A stretch of DNA of 64,000 bases from Armigeres subalbatus (Eukaryota > Arthropoda > Insecta > Diptera > Culicidae): positions 417,892,283 to 417,956,282 of the forward strand of contig NC_085140.1 of the NCBI RefSeq assembly GCF_024139115.2, in the 5' to 3' direction. Position 1 is the stretch's first letter; each line of letters begins with the position of its first letter. This document shows, in pieces, positions 60,319 through 64,000 of the stretch. The notes beneath the pieces were generated by a model that ran no database searches, was not told the origin of the DNA, and saw only the letters and a program-made list of their open reading frames with translations. Both the position numbers and the translations under genes were made by a program.

Positions 60319-60960
60319 AAGGGGTTAGAAACTTTGCCACCTTGTGGCAACACCGACTTTTGCACCACGAAAACACCCTTCAACACACTTCGACACCGTT
60401 CGACACACCTGTTCAGATTAATTGAAAATTATCATGGCATCACTGCATAACACTTGACGTTTGTTATAGTTTATTTTGATTGACCTTCGCATAGCATTTT
60501 CGCAGGCGGTGGATGGTGGTTGCTGGTTGGAATAATCTGGTGTTCGATGGCGCTGAGCTCGAAAGCAGACCGCGTCCGATCTAACAGATACTGGTAAGTT
60601 TTGCGAGAAGAATAAACCCTGTCAATATCATTCGCTTCAGGTGGAGTATGTCATAGCTGATCGACTTCTAACTGGAATGCGTAGTGCCGGTAGCAAAGCG
60701 TAAATAATATAATTATTATATGTAGTATTATTTTAATCCATTTTCAGCTATTGGGCTGCCACGAGAACTAATACCACTCCTTTGCTTTAAGCTCAGGGCA
60801 CATCTCTGTCAGGAAGCACAAATTATAACTTGAATTCCGGTGCTGAACCGACTGGTTTCAAAGGATTAGACCGTGCAGCCGAAAGAGCACCTCATCCAAA
60901 TGCCACAGTGTTACAGATTGCAACGCGACCGGGGCTCACCTGCCACCACCACCAAAATCC
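60319..60960. other. No recognisable gene
   Basis: Starts with 'aaggggttagaaactttgcc', which recurs inverted at 63818-63842, possibly marking two ends of one element or two repeat copies. Nothing else is supported. Confidence 0.35.
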
Positions 60961-61445
60961 TCAAACGATACCCATCGGAATTCCCAAACATTCCCTGTTC
61001 CCATAGGAATGCCAAATGATAATTAAAGGAATCCTCGAGCAAAACCTACAGAAATCCCCCCGCTCAATGAAATTCTCTAGCGATACCGACCGGATTTCCC
61101 AAGCAATGCCCACATGAATTCCTCATCAATACCAACAGGAATCTAAGCGATTCCCACAGGAATGCCCGAGCAATGCCTATAGTGGTTCCCAAGCGATGTC
61201 CACAGGATTCCCCCAGTGCTGTCCTCTGGTATCCCCAATGCCCACCGAAATCCCCTAGTAATTTCCACAGGAATCTCCAAACAATGCCGACAGGAATCCT
61301 CAGGCAATGCCTGCAATGACTCCCGAGCGATGTACATAGTGATCCACCAATGAATCCCACAGGAAACCCCAATAGGTGCCCACCAGGAGTCCAGCTTTGG
61401 GAGAAAAGGAAGAATCCCCAAGCAAAGTCCAACGAAATCCCCAAC
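60961..61445. repeat. Degenerate minisatellite ('cacaggaat.ccc')
   Basis: About 20 imperfect units built from 'cccacaggaat', 'cccgagcaatgcc' and 'aagcgat.' words follow one another. The minus strand therefore shows repetitive frames rich in Gly, Ile and His, which are not genes. Confidence 0.75.
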
Positions 61446-61676
61446 TTCTGTAATTATGGTTATTGCAGGCTACCGAGATGACGGTTATAAATACATAAAA
61501 ATACATTATTTTATTGAATTTCCTCTCCAGATTTAAAAACGAATGAACGCAATGCTTTTAGTTATTCAGAATATTTTTATTACGTATATCAAAATCAACC
61601 GAAACAGATCATAAGCATAACTATAATTTCGATGTATGGTCCGCACTTACTGTTTTCATGCCGCTGTATCCGCTAC

Positions 61677-61745
61677 AGTGATCGTTCGCTAATTGGGGCA
61701 CGACCTCATCCCAACTAGCGAATGGCGTTCGCTAATTGGGGCGTT
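61677..61745 (+). mobile_element. Possible Tc1/mariner-pogo-like terminus
   Basis: A TA precedes CAGTGATCGTTCGCTAATTG. 'gttcgctaattgggg' occurs twice (61684 and 61728) around an inverted 'aactagcgaa'. The other end of the element was not found. Confidence 0.4.
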
Positions 61746-61974
61746 TCGACAAGCGTCAATGTTGTTTACTTTTTGCATTGAACAAAGGAAAATTTTACGC
61801 GCCAGAAAATATCGATAATGGTAAATGTAATTCGTCAGGTGTTTTGTACCGATGGCTCGACCGATGGTAAACCTCCATTATTACTGCCAGGCAAAACAGG
61901 AAATCAGCATTAAACACTTTAATACACATTTTTTCATCGCCTACTACAGTAATCAATTCACAAAATAAATATTA

Positions 61975-62236
61975 CTAGTCGACCCGGCAGACGTTGTCCT
62001 GCATAGTAGGCGAAAATGCGCGTGTGAACTGCCCATGCGAAATATCCATATGAATCTTAATTTTAGTTTTTCACGATTTAATCAATCTTACCCTTGACTT
62101 TCGCATGAGGAAATATCATATAAACCCGTCGGAAACGATAACTAATATATCTGCTGAAGGAATGAAGAAAATCCATCCAGCCGTTTTCGAGTTATGCGGA
62201 TACGAACACAGACCATTTCATTTTTATATATATAGA
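61975..62236 (-). mobile_element. Non-autonomous Helitron, 262 bp, minus orientation
   Basis: In its own sense it reads A|TCTATATATATAAAAATG ... GGGTCGACTAG|T: insertion between A and T, 5' TC and 3' CTAG. It has the same subterminal hairpin 12 nt before the end as the copy at 33966-34227 and exactly the same length. The internal sequence is about 85-90% identical between copies by eye. Confidence 0.88.
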
Positions 62237-64000
62237 TTAGTAATTCACTTACCTCCCAATCGATGAATTGCAGAAAGCGAGGAAGATAGCCACTAGATGT
62301 AATGTGTGTAATGTCTATATTACAAATTTTTCAGTGAGATTAAACACAGATTTCGGTAAATCCAGATGAAACTCTCGAACATCGGTAATACATTTTACAG
62401 GTATCGGTGATTACAAGGAAATTTAGCGGAAAACGTGAAATTTGACTGATTACCGAATAAACTCAGTAAAACTCAGAGTTTCTGGTTAAGTGTGAACCCA
62501 TCGATTCCCAACAATGCCCTCCGAAATAACATGGGGCAATTATGCGTAAAACGGCTGATAATCATCCTGGTGGATTTGAACTTCTGAAGTGATGATGGCC
62601 GGAGCAAACGTCTCAGCTATGGGTTATCCTACGTCTAATGCCCATCCCAAGTTGAATTATATTGAGCGGCGACACTGTTTACATCCTGCTGAGTTTGCGC
62701 AAGTAGTTCCCGCCAGGCTCATGACGTTTGCTCTATCCCGGATCTTTTTGACCTTGTGCTGGTAATGCTTGTGCTGGATGAGTAATAACGGTATGCGATT
62801 TAATATAGAGCTAGCCCGATCTTCCTTTGCCGTCGTTGTAGTAGATCCTCGAGTAGATCTACGCTTTGCCGCTGTAAATAACGTTTTTCGGCTCGCCACC
62901 AGCGGTTTATAACCTGTCGGACTGATCTGCAACGGAGTCGTCGGATTGCAATAGATCCTGTGGCTGTTGGTGGTGGGGGTGATGCTGCTTGTCGCCTATT
63001 TTTTTTTCTCGTACTGAAGGCCGTTTGAAGGGCCGCCGTCCGTGCCCACCGAAGGGCAGATGTCCGCTGCAAATGGCATTGGAGTCGATTGGACATTTGT
63101 TGATTAATTGATCGGCTGTTGTAGCCAGAGCATTCACGATCCGGGTAAGAATCGTTTCTCGTTTCTCATGGTTTTCGCCGTTGATGCTGTTGTATCCGTC
63201 AATTACCTTCCGTCATTTACCTGATTTCCCGGCGAGTCGCTGTACGTGTTGGACCTCTTCGTGTGGCTGTTTCGAGAATTATGTAATAAGCTTGAGGATG
63301 GGGACACTGTTCTTTTAGTTGGCCGGCAGGGACGGTGCGTGACATCGGAGGATTGGCCCATGATTTCGGCTTTGTTTTAGCTTTTCACTTATTATAGCCA
63401 CCGGGGAACTGCCACAGTGGCGGTTGGTTTTTCGTGATCCAATGCAGCATTATCGAATTCGTTATTATTGATCAGCTGGGTTCTTCGATGGAGTTAAGGA
63501 CTGGCACTGCTGTTGTGGTAGCACCGAGTAAAAAGAGTTATCGGTCGAAAAGTCCGCAATACAACGACACCAGTCAACAATCCGAATTTTTCGAAGTTTT
63601 TAAAACTTTTATCGATTAACTTGAAAAACTCAAAATAAAAACAAAAAATTCCAAGTCCGCGCGAGTGATTTTTTCAGATTCTGTCATTTTTGGACAGTGT
63701 TGCCGAAAAAATCGAAAAATATTAAAAGTCATTTTGACAGCTATCGGTTAACGTTCAACACCGGGAAACACACTTTGACACACAGAAACACACGGAAGAG
63801 CAGCTCAACACAATTTGGTGTGGCAGAGTTTCTAACCCCTTGGCATATTATCATATTCAAAGTTAACGCTATTGTTGTAGTTGAAAGAAAATTGGGAATC
63901 AAATGTGTTAGGTTAAGAATAAATAAGACCCAGAATAAGCATGTGCTATTTCATGCATTGAAAATAGTATACACGTTCGTACTACTGGTTTAACACGTGA
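62237..64000. other. No recognisable gene
   Basis: Overlapping minus-strand frames at 62657-63137 are rich in Arg, Gln and Ser but match nothing I recognise and are interrupted relative to each other. 63434-63993 has only short frames. Confidence 0.4.

Noticed and set aside
60961..61445. Repetitive minus-strand frames rich in Gly/Trp/His
   Set aside because: They arise from the degenerate minisatellite and overlap in three frames with equal plausibility.
62657..63137. Arg/Gln-rich minus-strand frames as a host gene or LINE gag
   Set aside because: No cysteine knuckle or other motif, and the frames do not join without invoking several unsupported splices.

Overview
The window looks like a stretch of a large, repeat-rich dipteran genome, most likely an Aedes-type mosquito. 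It is AT-rich and has no bacterial-style gene packing. It is filled with BEL/Pao LTR elements, RTE-like LINEs, a Helitron protein remnant and short non-autonomous Helitrons, many hAT-like and TA-target MITEs, tRNA-like SINE fragments and long dinucleotide runs. I recognise no host protein-coding gene. Every convincing protein match belongs to a transposable element, and every such frame is broken. The species call is inference from the repeat families; the nesting described below is read directly from the sequence.

Layout. 1-3.6 kb: remnants of hAT-like elements and a complete 767-bp foldback (2781-3547) with an 8-bp target duplication. 3.6-10.3 kb: a stacked insertion. A (CA)n tract inside an apparent MITE was hit by a foldback element, which was hit by a 5.6-kb BEL/Pao element on the minus strand (3877-9502). 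That element's 5' LTR, leader and gag start have been deleted. 10.3-15.7 kb: no recognisable feature. 15.7-20.1 kb: a dense cluster of MITEs, several with intact target duplications and some nested. 20.4-24.1 kb: a second, much older BEL/Pao element on the minus strand (integrase, RT/RNase H, protease and gag remnants), itself cut by a (TA)n run, a 63-bp truncated retroposon and a hAT-like element. 24.4-29.7 kb: small MITEs, RTE scraps and a repeated module.

30.1-32.2 kb: a Helitron-type protein remnant with a cysteine-rich N-terminal region and an apparently intact 87-bp spliceosomal intron. 34.0-34.2 and 62.0-62.2 kb: two 262-bp non-autonomous Helitrons. 34.5-38.0 kb: RTE-like LINE A (plus strand). 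40.6-43.2 kb: a tandem array with period about 152 bp, split by a 1494-bp CAGGG...CCCTG element whose removal restores the repeat phase. 48.5-53.6 kb: RTE-like LINE C (minus strand), interrupted by LINE B (plus strand, 49194-52389) with a perfect 13-bp target duplication. 55.3-57.1 kb: a 1849-bp CAGGG...CCCTG element carrying a SINE-like segment. 57.2-64.0 kb: mostly unassigned sequence, a 61-kb minisatellite and the second Helitron.

The most interesting non-standard signal is a roughly 90-nt module shared by the 5' ends of LINE A and LINE B. It contains a 6-bp helix with one covarying pair and one consistent pair. In both LINEs the endonuclease frame opens downstream of the module without an in-frame AUG. 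The elements do not form a working pathway; the window is best read as a stratified record of transposition.
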